Shown here: positions 24,833-33,241 of the stretch, piece by piece
Numbering within the stretch: position 1 is the stretch's first letter
Layout: every line of letters begins with the position of its first letter
Assembly (NCBI GenBank): GCA_026710865.1
Contig: JAPOQG010000177.1
Location: forward strand, 1-52,121
Source: Acidimicrobiaceae bacterium
Lineage (GTDB): Bacteria > Actinomycetota > Acidimicrobiia > Acidimicrobiales > Aldehydirespiratoraceae
Direction of reading: 5' to 3'
DNA: 52,121 bases
Notes under the pieces: model-generated
Told to the model about the DNA's origin: nothing
Database searches by the model: none
What the model saw: only the letters and a program-made list of their open reading frames with translations
Program-made: the position numbers and the translations under genes

Positions 24833-26290
24833 ATGAGACGACACTCGTTCAGATGGCTCGCAGCGACAATCGCTGTCTTCGGGCTGGTGGCAGCGGCCTG
24901 CGGCGGTGATGACGAGCCGGCGACGACTGTGGCGCAGCCGGAAACCCCGGCCGAGCAGCCGGACACCGCAGCCGCACAGGCCGAGATCGACGCCGCGCAG
25001 GCGGCCGCGGACGAGGCCCGCGCTGCCGCGGAGGAAGCCGAGGCGAGACTGGCGGCGGCGCAGGAGGCCGCTGACGCGGCGAGCGCGGAGCAGCAGGCCG
25101 AGGCGCAGGCGGCGCTGGAAGCCGCTGAGGCTGAGGCTGAGGCGGCCCGGGCCGAGGCCGCTGAGGCGGCGGCAGAGGCTGAGGCGGCCCAGGCCCAGGC
25201 GGAGCAGGCCCAGGCCGAGGCGGCTGAGGCTGAGGCGGCGTTGGCCGCGGCGATTGCAGAGGGTGACATCGCCGATGAGGCAACCGTCGACATGGACACG
25301 AACGGCGACGGCAGGGTGATCCTCGGCGTGGCCGCCGCCGGTCCCCGCGACGACGGGGCCTACTATCAGGCGCTCGTCGACGCGGCCACCGAGATCGCTG
25401 AGGCCCAGGGCTGGGACGCTCCGATCATCATCGACAACATCGAGCCGGCCGTGGCCGACACCGAACTGGAGAACCTCGTGGCCCAGGGCGTCGACATCAT
25501 CGCGGTCGGAGCGGGCGAGATCGCCGATCCGCTTCCCGACCTGGTGGAGCGCTACCCGGACGTGTTCTGGTACTGCAACTGCGGCACCGGCTTTCCACAG
25601 ACTCCCGGGGTCGCCCTCAGCACCAACGACGGCGCCGAGATCGAGTACGTCGTCGGTGTCGCGGCGGGTCTGATCCTCCAGGAGCGCGGCGGCGACACCG
25701 CCTACATGATCGGCTGTTGCGAGCTCGGCTTCGAGGTCGAGACCGAGTTGGCGATGCGGCTGGGCATGAAGGCCGTGGACCCCAGCTACGACGTCGTGTA
25801 CACCCCGACGGGCAACTTCCCGTTCGACTTCGACAACGTGGCCGGGGCAACCGAGGCGTTCAACGTTGCCCTGGACGCGGGCATGGACCTCGTCTACCCG
25901 TATCTGGGCGGCGCCCACGAGCCCCTGGTCCAGCTGGCCAACGAGCACAAGATCCCGGTGACGAGCGCGGGCGCATCCGACGTGTGCGCGCGGACCGACC
26001 TGCACTGGGACATGGCCGCGCTGTTCGACGGCGGCGACTTCGCCCGGGCGGTGTTCCCGCTCATCGTGTCGGGTCAGTTCGAGGAGGGCAGCATCTACAA
26101 GTTCTCGGTCGGCCGGGATCCGGAGGTCGGCGCGCTGATCTGCGATCCCACGCCGGAGCAGAAGGAGCTGCTGGACCAGGCCCACGCCGACGTGCTGAAC
26201 GGCTACTGCCTGGCGGAATTCGACACCATCCGGGCCATCGCCTACGGCGGCCAGGACCTTGAGGCCCCGCTGGTCTGCTCGGACGCCTGA
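24833..26290 (+). CDS. BMP-family substrate-binding lipoprotein with long Ala/Glu coiled-coil spacer
   Basis: A 485-residue surface lipoprotein. The signal peptide ends in FGLVAAAC with Cys23 as lipidated residue. Residues about 46-142 are an Ala/Glu/Gln-rich uninterrupted helix or coiled coil (EAEAAEAEAALAAA type), followed by a calcium-loop-like DTNGDGRV (155-162), and then a BMP domain (VILGVAAAGPRDDGAYYQAL onward) as found in purine nucleoside receptors of the BmpA/Med family. The spacer is unusual and would lift the receptor tens of nanometres from the membrane if helical. GGAGGGG is 2-3 nt before ATG 24833. It is the first gene of the ABC transporter operon. Confidence 0.9.
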   Translation: MRRHSFRWLAATIAVFGLVAAACGGDDEPATTVAQPETPAEQPDTAAAQAEIDAAQAAADEARAAAEEAEARLAAAQEAADAASAEQQAEAQAALEAAEAEAEAARAEAAEAAAEAEAAQAQAEQAQAEAAEAEAALAAAIAEGDIADEATVDMDTNGDGRVILGVAAAGPRDDGAYYQALVDAATEIAEAQGWDAPIIIDNIEPAVADTELENLVAQGVDIIAVGAGEIADPLPDLVERYPDVFWYCNCGTGFPQTPGVALSTNDGAEIEYVVGVAAGLILQERGGDTAYMIGCCELGFEVETELAMRLGMKAVDPSYDVVYTPTGNFPFDFDNVAGATEAFNVALDAGMDLVYPYLGGAHEPLVQLANEHKIPVTSAGASDVCARTDLHWDMAALFDGGDFARAVFPLIVSGQFEEGSIYKFSVGRDPEVGALICDPTPEQKELLDQAHADVLNGYCLAEFDTIRAIAYGGQDLEAPLVCSDA

Positions 26291-26324
26291 GCGCTCGACA
26301 GGGGCAGTCGCACCCGGGACCGGT

Positions 26325-27962
26325 ATGGCTGATCGACGGACGGCGGGGACTGACGTTCCCGCCGTCCAGCTCACCTCGATCTCCAAGTCGTTCGGGGCCA
26401 TCGTGGCCTGCGATCGCGTCGATCTCACCCTTCACCGGGGCCGCATCCACGGCATCCTCGGAGAGAACGGCGCGGGCAAGTCCACGCTCATGAAGGTCCT
26501 CATCGGGTTGGTGCTCCCCGACCGGGGCACCATCGACGTGGACGGCGAGCGCTGCCAGATCCGTGATCCCCAGGACGCTGCGGGCCGTGGCATCGGCATG
26601 GTCCACCAGCACTTCAGCCTGGTGGAGCCGCTCACAGTGTGGGAGAACGTGATGCTGGGCGACACCGGCCCGTTCGACGCGACGGCCGCCCGCCGGCGGG
26701 TGGCTGAGATCAGCGAGCGCTACGGGCTCGGGGTGGACCCGGGTGCCAAGGTCGGCGACCTCTCCGCCGGGGTCCGCCAGCGGGTGGAGATCATCAAATG
26801 CCTGCGCCGCGATCCCAGCATCCTGATCTTCGACGAGCCGACCTCGGTGCTCACGCCGGGCGAGTCCGAGCGGCTCTTCGACGTGTTGCGCCTGGCCGTG
26901 CGGGAGGAGAACCGGGCGGTGGCCCTGGTGAGCCACAAGCTCGATGAGATCCTCCACGCCACCGACGAGGTGACCATCATGCGGGCCGGTGCCGTCGTGA
27001 AGCGGATGGAGACCGCCGACGCCGACGCGCCGTTGCTGGCCCGGGCGATGGTCGGCCGGGAGGTGTCGCTCCGGTCGGAGGCGTCGGCCCTGGGCCTCAT
27101 CGAGACGGTCGCGGAGAGCGCGGCCGACGGCGAGGACTCCCACCACGGCGAGCCTGAGGGCGTTGAGGATGACTCCGGGACGCGGGTGCCCGCGCTCCGC
27201 CTGCGCGACGTCGTGGCCCGCGGCCTCGACGGGCGGGTCTCGCTCGACGGCCTGAGCATCGACGTGTTCGACTCCCAGATCGTGGGCGTGGCCGGCGTGG
27301 AGGGCAACGGCCAGACTGCGCTGACCGACCTGCTGTCGAGTCTGTTGAGCGCGGAGGCGGGCGTCGTCGAGGTGGACGGCGTCGAGGTGCAACCCGGACG
27401 GCCTGGGGCGATGGCAGGCGCGGGCGTGGCTGTCATTCCCGAGGACCGGCACGCTTCCGGCTGCGTCCTCGACATGACCGTGGCCGAGAACCTGTTCCTG
27501 GTCGACATCGAACGGATCTCCAACCGCGGGATCTACGACCCGGCGGTGATGCGCCGGGACGCGGCCCGCCTCATCGAGGACTTCGAGATCCAGACGGCTG
27601 GTCCGGATGCTCCGTTCTGGTCGTTGTCGGGGGGCAACCAGCAGCGGGTCGTGCTCGCTCGGGAGTTGAGCTACTCGCCCAAAGTCCTGGTTGCGGCCCA
27701 GCCCACCCGCGGGCTCGATGTGGGCGCCATCGAGTGGATGACCGACCGCCTCCGCGAGGTGGCCGACAGCGGTGTGGGCGTGCTGCTCATCTCGAGCGAG
27801 CTGGAGGAGATCCTGCAACTCTCGGACCGCGTCGCAGTGCTGTTCCGGGGTCGGATCATCGGCGAGATGGACCGTGCCGATGTGGACCTCGAGGAGCTCG
27901 GCCTGCTGCTGGGAGGCGCCGGGGCCGCGGACGCCGCACAGGAAGCCGGGGTGTCGGCATGA
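26325..27962 (+). CDS. BMP-type ABC transporter ATPase with two nucleotide-binding domains
   Basis: A 545-residue ATPase of the sugar/nucleoside type with duplicated ABC domains. First domain: Walker A GILGENGAGKST, signature LSAGVRQRVEI, Walker B ILIFDEPTSVLTP. Second domain: degenerate Walker A GVEGNGQTAL and signature LSGGNQQRVVLAREL, as usual for this class. I chose ATG 26325, 34 nt after the receptor gene; a longer frame begins inside that gene. The stop overlaps the first permease (ATGA). It energises uptake of nucleosides or similar N-heterocycles. Confidence 0.92.
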   Translation: MADRRTAGTDVPAVQLTSISKSFGAIVACDRVDLTLHRGRIHGILGENGAGKSTLMKVLIGLVLPDRGTIDVDGERCQIRDPQDAAGRGIGMVHQHFSLVEPLTVWENVMLGDTGPFDATAARRRVAEISERYGLGVDPGAKVGDLSAGVRQRVEIIKCLRRDPSILIFDEPTSVLTPGESERLFDVLRLAVREENRAVALVSHKLDEILHATDEVTIMRAGAVVKRMETADADAPLLARAMVGREVSLRSEASALGLIETVAESAADGEDSHHGEPEGVEDDSGTRVPALRLRDVVARGLDGRVSLDGLSIDVFDSQIVGVAGVEGNGQTALTDLLSSLLSAEAGVVEVDGVEVQPGRPGAMAGAGVAVIPEDRHASGCVLDMTVAENLFLVDIERISNRGIYDPAVMRRDAARLIEDFEIQTAGPDAPFWSLSGGNQQRVVLARELSYSPKVLVAAQPTRGLDVGAIEWMTDRLREVADSGVGVLLISSELEEILQLSDRVAVLFRGRIIGEMDRADVDLEELGLLLGGAGAADAAQEAGVSA

Positions 27963-29125
27963 GCTCGCAGCAGCCGCAGCCGGCTGCCGAGGGCCCTGAG
28001 ACGGCGCCGACCGCATCGGCGGCAGCCCCGCCCGCGCCGTCGCGGCTGCGCGAGGCCGGCGAGGCCGCAGCCATGTACCTGGGTTGCATCGTCGCTGCCC
28101 TGATCGTGTCGGCGGTCATCGTGTGGGCCACCGGGGGATCTTGGCAGGCCGTGTTCTCTGCTCTGCTCGACGGAAGCCTGCGGGCCCCGGGACGCTGGGG
28201 CGAGACGATCGGCATCGCCATCCCCTTGGTGGTGGTGGCCCTGGGGACAGCCATCAACGGCCGAGCCGGCGTGGTCAACATCGGCCAGGAGGGCCAGGTG
28301 ATGATGGGCAGCGCCTTCGCTGCCTACGTCGGCGTGAACATGGGCGGCCCCGGCCCGGTCGTGATCGTGTGCCTGCTCATCGTGGGGGCCCTCGCCGGGG
28401 CGATGTGGGCCGGGATCGCCAGCTGGCTGCTGTACTGGCGGCGGGTGCCGGAGGTGCTCACCACGCTGCTGCTGATAACGGTGGCCTCCCAGGCGACCGG
28501 CTACGCGCTGAAGGTCGACTGGCTGCTGCTGGCCCCGTTCCGGGAGGATCGCTCGGTCCGCAACCAGGTGAGCGACCAGCTTCCCGGCGGCGTCCGGCTG
28601 CCCCGCATCGACATCTGGGGAAACGACTTCCCGATCAGCGCCATCGCGGTGGTGCTGATGGCGGTGATCGTGTTCCTGCTGTTCCGCCGCAGCGTGTGGG
28701 GCTTCCGCCTGAGAATGCTGGGTCGCAATCCCCGCACTGCGCAGCGGGCGGGAGTGTCCACCGTCAAGTATGGGACCACCGCCATGCTGATCTCCGGCGC
28801 GTGCGCGGGCGTGGCCGGAGCGATGATGCTCTCAGGCGGAGACTTCGGCAACTACCGGTTCACACCCGGCTTCGCCAACAACATCGGATGGGAGGGACTG
28901 CTGGTGGCCCTGGTGGCTCGCTCCCACCCCGTCGGCATCGTGATAGTGGCCTTCAGCTTCGCCGGGCTGCGGGCCGGCTCGGGCTTCCTGGCCGCCACCG
29001 GCGTGGAGCGCGAGATCTCCCAGGTGGTGCTGGCCCTGCTGGTGCTGGCCCTGCTGGTGCCGCCGGCCATCCTGTTCATCCGGCAGCGTCGCCGCGCCCT
29101 GTCGGCCACCAGGGACAGGACCTGA
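27959..29125 (+). CDS. BMP-type ABC transporter permease 1
   Basis: A 388-residue membrane protein of the BPD_transp_2 class. After a Pro/Ala-rich cytoplasmic start there are about nine or ten hydrophobic segments, with the family signature GRAGVVNIGQEGQVMMGSAF near residue 100, and LLVALVARSHPVGIVIVAF toward the end. It starts within the ATPase stop codon (ATGA), showing tight coupling. It pairs with the next gene to form the membrane channel. Confidence 0.92.
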   Translation: MSSQQPQPAAEGPETAPTASAAAPPAPSRLREAGEAAAMYLGCIVAALIVSAVIVWATGGSWQAVFSALLDGSLRAPGRWGETIGIAIPLVVVALGTAINGRAGVVNIGQEGQVMMGSAFAAYVGVNMGGPGPVVIVCLLIVGALAGAMWAGIASWLLYWRRVPEVLTTLLLITVASQATGYALKVDWLLLAPFREDRSVRNQVSDQLPGGVRLPRIDIWGNDFPISAIAVVLMAVIVFLLFRRSVWGFRLRMLGRNPRTAQRAGVSTVKYGTTAMLISGACAGVAGAMMLSGGDFGNYRFTPGFANNIGWEGLLVALVARSHPVGIVIVAFSFAGLRAGSGFLAATGVEREISQVVLALLVLALLVPPAILFIRQRRRALSATRDRT

Positions 29126-29128
29126 GCC

Positions 29129-30064
29129 GTGGGCGGCTTCCTCTCGGCGATAGGCGACGTGGTCACCAACGATGTGACCTACTCGGGCGCCATGCGGTTC
29201 GCCGCGCTGCTGGCCTTCGCAGCGATAGGCGAGACCATCGCGGAGAAGGCCGGAACTCTCAACATCTCGCTGGAGGGGATGGTGCTGGGAGGGGCCTTCG
29301 CGGGGGCGCTGGGCATGCACCTGACCGAGTCGGTCACCCTGGGACTGGTCTTCGCCACCGCCGTCGGCGTTGTCGTAGCGTCGGTGCAGGCCAACATGAG
29401 CCACCGCCTCACTGCCAACCAGTTCGTGGTCGGCCTGGCCCTCAACACGCTGGTGCTGGGCATTGCGAGCTTCCTCAACACCAGCATCCAGCCGGTGTCG
29501 AAGGCCGCCCACCGGTTCGAGATCAAGCCGCTGTCGGAGATCCCGCTGGTCGGCGACGCCTTCTTCAACCAGCCGTGGCCCCTCTACCTGGTGTACCCGA
29601 TGATCCCGGCCGCGTGGTGGCTGCTGTACCGCACCCGGTGGGGCCTCGAGGTGCGGGCCGTCGGGGAGAACCCCCAGGCGGCCGACGTGTCGGGCATCGA
29701 CGTGAACAAGCGCCGCCGCCAGTCCGTCTACATCGCCGGACTCACCTCGGGACTGGGCGGCGGCTATCTGGTGCTGGGCCAGATAGGGCGCTTCGAGGAC
29801 GCCATCGTGGGCGGCCAAGGGTTCATCGCCATCGCCGCGGTGATCTTCGGCGGATGGACCATGCGGGGCGTGATCGGCGGGTGCGTGCTGTTCGGCACGG
29901 TCAACTCGTTCCGGTTGACACTGCCCACCGTGGGCCACGAGCTCAACTCCGAGCTGCTGTCGGCCGCGCCGTTCGTGGTGACCATCGTCACGGTGACGTT
30001 CTTCGCCTACCGCACCCGCGAGCCCCGGGCGCTGGCCCAGCCCTTCGTCCGCGGCCTCACCTGA
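29129..30064 (+). CDS. BMP-type ABC transporter permease 2
   Basis: A 311-residue membrane protein with the permease signature EKAGTLNISLEGMVLGGAF (about residues 45-63) and GENPQAADVSGIDVNKRR, typical of the shorter nucleoside permease. The GTG start at 29129 is 3 nt after the stop of permease 1. GFIAIAAVIFGGWTMRGVIG is the conserved C-terminal helix. It completes a four-gene importer whose natural substrates in known relatives are purine nucleosides. Confidence 0.92.
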   Translation: MGGFLSAIGDVVTNDVTYSGAMRFAALLAFAAIGETIAEKAGTLNISLEGMVLGGAFAGALGMHLTESVTLGLVFATAVGVVVASVQANMSHRLTANQFVVGLALNTLVLGIASFLNTSIQPVSKAAHRFEIKPLSEIPLVGDAFFNQPWPLYLVYPMIPAAWWLLYRTRWGLEVRAVGENPQAADVSGIDVNKRRRQSVYIAGLTSGLGGGYLVLGQIGRFEDAIVGGQGFIAIAAVIFGGWTMRGVIGGCVLFGTVNSFRLTLPTVGHELNSELLSAAPFVVTIVTVTFFAYRTREPRALAQPFVRGLT

Positions 30065-30072
30065 CAGTGCGA

Positions 30073-31077
30073 ATGGGTGGCGCCGCATCCTCGGTTCCCA
30101 CCGTCGACATCAGCGGCGCGCTGGCCGGTGATCACGGCGCGGCGGACGCGGCCGCCCGGCAGATCGACGCGGCCTGCGTGAACAGCGGCTTCTTCGTCGC
30201 CGTCGGGCACGGCGTGGCGCCCGACCTGGTGGATGAGACCATGGCCATGGCCCGGGAGTTCTTCCGGCTCCCGTTCGAGGAGAAGTCGAAGGTGGCTCCG
30301 CCCAACTTCGAGGACTACCGCGGCTTCCTGGGCCTCGACACCACCTCGCTGGCCGCCACCCTGGGCGACAACGAGACCCCGCCGGACCTCTGTGAGTCGT
30401 TCAACGTGGGCCGTTTCGACGATCCCGAGATCCGGGCCCGGGCCTACGTCGCCGGCGCGGAGTCCACGTTCTGCCCCAATCGGTGGCCGGGCGAGCCGGC
30501 GGGGCTGCGGCCGCTGTTCGAGCACTACTACGCGGTGTTGGAGCGGCTGTGCATGCAGATGCTGCCGCTGTTCGCCCGAGCCCTGGACCTGCCCGACGGC
30601 TGGTTCGCCGACAAGGTGCAGGATCACACGGCCCTGCTGCTGTTCAACTGGTATCCGCCGGTGGCCGGCGAGTCCCGCCCCGCGCAGCTGCGGCGCGGCG
30701 CTCACACCGACTACGGAGCGTTCACCGTCGTGGCGGCCGAGCAGATTCCCGGCTTGCAGATCCGCTCGAACGGTGACTGGGCCGACGTGCCGATGGTGCC
30801 GGGCGGCTTCGTGGTGAATCTCGGCGACCTGATGGCCCGCTGGACCAACGATCGCTGGGTCTCGACCCTGCATCGGGTGGTCATCCCGCAGGGCGAGGAC
30901 CGGACCCGGGACCGGATGTCGGTGCCGTTCTTCTTCCAACCGTCGTACCGGGCGGTCATCGAGACCATCCCGACCACCATCACGCCGGAGCGTCCCGCCC
31001 GCTACGAGCCGGTGGTGTCCGGCGAGTGGATCGCGGCCAAGTCGGCGTCCATGCTCGAGGACGACGGGGATTCCTAG
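30073..31077 (+). CDS. 2-oxoglutarate/Fe(II) oxygenase of the isopenicillin N synthase family
   Basis: A 334-residue oxygenase with the N-terminal DIOX_N region (VPTVDISGAL; SGFFVAVGHGV) and the catalytic 2OG-FeII domain. The iron ligands are His and Asp in GAHTDYGAFTVV and the distal His in TLHRVV, followed by the 2OG-binding Arg in DRMSVPFFF. GTG 30067 is an alternative start, 6 nt earlier. It lies 8 nt after permease 2, so it is probably the enzyme that first modifies the imported compound, by hydroxylation, ring opening or demethylation. Relatives in bacteria and fungi act on xanthine-unrelated substrates too, so this stays open. Confidence 0.88.
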   Translation: MGGAASSVPTVDISGALAGDHGAADAAARQIDAACVNSGFFVAVGHGVAPDLVDETMAMAREFFRLPFEEKSKVAPPNFEDYRGFLGLDTTSLAATLGDNETPPDLCESFNVGRFDDPEIRARAYVAGAESTFCPNRWPGEPAGLRPLFEHYYAVLERLCMQMLPLFARALDLPDGWFADKVQDHTALLLFNWYPPVAGESRPAQLRRGAHTDYGAFTVVAAEQIPGLQIRSNGDWADVPMVPGGFVVNLGDLMARWTNDRWVSTLHRVVIPQGEDRTRDRMSVPFFFQPSYRAVIETIPTTITPERPARYEPVVSGEWIAAKSASMLEDDGDS

Positions 31078-31114
31078 CGAACGCGGGCGCTGGGCGGTCC
31101 TGCTGCTCGTCGCG

Positions 31115-31723
31115 GTGGTGATGGCGGTGGGCGCGCTCGGGGTCTTTGCGCTCGGCACCGCCGCCCTTCTCGATCTGGGGCCGTTCGCGGCCCCCGAGCC
31201 GCCCCGGGGGCTGGAGGTGGCCGACCGGCTGGAGGACTGCCGCGATGCCGGCCTCGATACGGGAGAGAGCTGCGATGCGGGCGCCGACATCGAGGCGATC
31301 AGGCTCCGGCGCCCCGATGCCGGCACGCTCTCGGTAGAGCTGGTGCTGACCGAGGCACCGGATCTCGGTCCTGACCTGGCATGGACGGCCGAGTTCTACG
31401 TCGAGGCCGCCAACTCGTTCACCGACGGCGGAGTGATCTGCGGTTTGACCAACGTCTCCGACGGCGGCAGGGCGGAGGGGGAGGCTCGGTCCTACGTCCT
31501 CGACCCGAACACAGTGCCGAGACAGGCGGCCGATGCCGGTGCCTGCGCGGGTCGCCTCGACGGATCCACGGCCCGCTTCACCGTGGACGTCGGCGGCCAG
31601 CCCGCCGGCGAGCAGTTCCGGCTGATCGGACTGGTCCGGCTCGAACATCCCGGTGATCCCGACCGGATCGGCTCCGAGGACGACTTCCTGGTCCGGGCGT
31701 CGCTGGCCGACCTTCGAGGCTGA
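31115..31723 (+). CDS. Secreted or membrane-anchored protein of unknown function
   Basis: A 202-residue protein with an N-terminal hydrophobic segment (VMAVGALGVFALGTAALL) and an extracytoplasmic domain rich in Asp and Gly, predicted to be beta-sheet, containing four cysteines (EDCRDAG, GESCDAG, GVICGL, GACAGR) that could form two disulfides. The true start may be slightly upstream, because the segment lacks a positive N-region here while the preceding in-frame codons read ERGRWAVLLLVAVV. No family recognised. It follows the 2OG oxygenase by 37 nt. Confidence 0.65.
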   Translation: MVMAVGALGVFALGTAALLDLGPFAAPEPPRGLEVADRLEDCRDAGLDTGESCDAGADIEAIRLRRPDAGTLSVELVLTEAPDLGPDLAWTAEFYVEAANSFTDGGVICGLTNVSDGGRAEGEARSYVLDPNTVPRQAADAGACAGRLDGSTARFTVDVGGQPAGEQFRLIGLVRLEHPGDPDRIGSEDDFLVRASLADLRG

Positions 31724-31742
31724 GCGCCTCGCGAGCGATGGC

Positions 31743-31748
31743 TATGGT
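31743..31748 (+). promoter_or_regulatory. Candidate -10 box of the esterase gene
   Basis: TATGGT is followed by 7 nt and ATG at 31756, matching the leaderless layout seen elsewhere in the window. If correct, ATG 31738 is too far upstream to be the start. Confidence 0.4.
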
Positions 31749-31755
31749 GCCACCG

Positions 31756-32673
31756 ATGGGTTTCGCGGAGCCGGCCCCGCACTTGAGTCCGGAGGCCCGG
31801 AAGTTCCTGACCAACTACCGGGTAGTCGGGGCGGAGCTGGACCTGGAGGACCTCGAAGCGGTGGCCGCGGCCCGCCGGGGGTCCCTGGCCGGGTGGGTCG
31901 CTCACAACGAGGGACTGGCGGGGCCGTGGGTCAGCCGGCCCGGCACCGTGGCCGGCGTGCCGGTGGTGGGCTTCGCGGTCGACGAGCCCGCTCTGGACGC
32001 CGATCGGGTGATCATGCACCTCCACGGGGGAGCGTTCGTGCTGGGCTCGCCGACCGCCAGCGCCGCGCTGGCGGTGGGCGTCGCCCAGCGCACGGGGTTG
32101 CCGGTCGTGTCGGTCGACTACCGCCTCGCCCCCGAGCATCCGTGCCCGGCCGCCACCGACGACATCGTGGACGTCTGCCGCGGGCTGTCGGAGTCCCGGC
32201 CGGTCGCCGCCATCTTCGGCGAGTCGGCCGGCGCCAACCTGAGCCTGGCCGCGGCGATCGCCCTGCGAGACGGCGGTGAGACGCTCCCGGCCCGATTGGG
32301 GCTGCTGTCACCGTGGGTCGACATGACCTGCTCGGGCGACACCTACCGCTCGCTGGCACCGGCCGATCCCGTGCTGGGACCCCTCGACCCGGTCGCCTTC
32401 GCCGCCGCCTACGCGGGCGCGGACACGGCCGATCCCAAGGCGTCGCCGCTCTTCGCCGAGCTGGCCGGGCTGCCCCCGGCGCTAATCCAGGCAGGCAGCC
32501 GCGAGGTCCTGCTGTCTGACTCCTGCCGGCTCGAGGACGCGCTGCGACGGGCCGGCGTGGATGTAGCGCTGCACGTCTGGGACGGCCTGTGGCACGGCTG
32601 GCAACTCCAGTACCGCGTCCCCGAAGCCGCCCGGGCCCTCGACGACCTCGCCGCCTTCCTCGTTACCCGGTGA
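31756..32673 (+). CDS. Alpha/beta hydrolase, hormone-sensitive-lipase family (family IV esterase)
   Basis: A 305-residue hydrolase with the oxyanion-hole motif HLHGGAFVLGS (about residues 87-97), the nucleophile elbow FGESAGANLSLA with Ser at about residue 158, and the C-terminal catalytic Asp and His in HVWDGLWHGW. Such enzymes cleave short-chain esters, carbamates or lactones. Start options are ATG 31738 and ATG 31756; I prefer the second because a TATGGT box sits 7 nt before it. It is flanked by the unknown secreted protein and a broken oxidoreductase gene, so no pathway link is evident. Confidence 0.88.
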   Translation: MGFAEPAPHLSPEARKFLTNYRVVGAELDLEDLEAVAAARRGSLAGWVAHNEGLAGPWVSRPGTVAGVPVVGFAVDEPALDADRVIMHLHGGAFVLGSPTASAALAVGVAQRTGLPVVSVDYRLAPEHPCPAATDDIVDVCRGLSESRPVAAIFGESAGANLSLAAAIALRDGGETLPARLGLLSPWVDMTCSGDTYRSLAPADPVLGPLDPVAFAAAYAGADTADPKASPLFAELAGLPPALIQAGSREVLLSDSCRLEDALRRAGVDVALHVWDGLWHGWQLQYRVPEAARALDDLAAFLVTR

Positions 32674-32721
32674 CCTCAGGGTCGCAGGTGCGGGCTTGGT
32701 TTCGGCAATAGATGGCGGGAG

Positions 32722-33219
32722 GTGGACGGCGAGATGATCGAGGTCGCCAACGCCGACAACTACCAGGTGCTGCTCGACTTCGGCGACGCCCGCTTCGCGG
32801 CGGTCACCACCGGCTTCACGATGCACGAGTACCGCTCGCCCGCCATCGAGCTGTACGGCTCCGGGGGTGTGGCCCAGATGCTGGGAGACGACTGGGCCCC
32901 GCAGGGATACGAGATCGTGCGGGCCGACTCGGCCGGCTGGACCACCTACTCCGAGGTCGACCCGACCTGGCCGTGGACCGCCGGCCTGCGCCACCTTGTC
33001 GATTGCGTGGCCGACGGTTCTGAGCTCCTGATCCGCCCCGAACACGCCTACCACTGCCTGGAAGTGATGGTCAAGGCACAGCTGGCGGCGGTCTCGGGCG
33101 AGACCCAGACCGTGTCGAGCACGGTCGACCCCCTGCCGTACGATCCTGGCACGATCTACGTCCAGCGCAGCGGCAAGGTGGGCCACGACCACCGCATCCG
33201 CCGCCACCGCGACGACTAG
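32722..33219 (+). pseudogene. Truncated Gfo/Idh/MocA oxidoreductase, C-terminal domain only
   Basis: About 165 residues matching only the C-terminal substrate domain of Gfo/Idh/MocA dehydrogenases (ADNYQVLLDFGDARFAAVTT, AIELYGSGGVAQMLGDDW, HLVDCVADGSELLIRPEHA). The N-terminal Rossmann NAD(P)-binding half, which should precede it by about 120-180 residues, is absent: the upstream 48 nt contain nothing similar and then the esterase ends. The fragment cannot be an active dehydrogenase. It sits at the left edge of the Gabija island and is best read as a remnant. Confidence 0.8.
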
Positions 33220-33241
33220 TGGTGTCGCGGGCGGCGATTCG

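Noticed and set aside
24968-25258. Repetitive GAGGC/GCGGC sequence considered as a DNA tandem repeat or CRISPR-like array
   Set aside because: It is coding sequence for the Ala/Glu-rich stalk, in frame, with no fixed repeat unit or spacers.
26061-28016. A 651-codon open frame on the minus strand
   Set aside because: Antisense to the BMP receptor and ATPase genes, whose domains are unmistakable; the translation is His/Asp/Arg-rich without motifs.
28084-30072. Upstream two thirds of a 997-codon plus-strand open frame ending at 31077
   Set aside because: Out of frame with the two permeases; only the portion from about 30073 encodes a real protein, the 2OG oxygenase.
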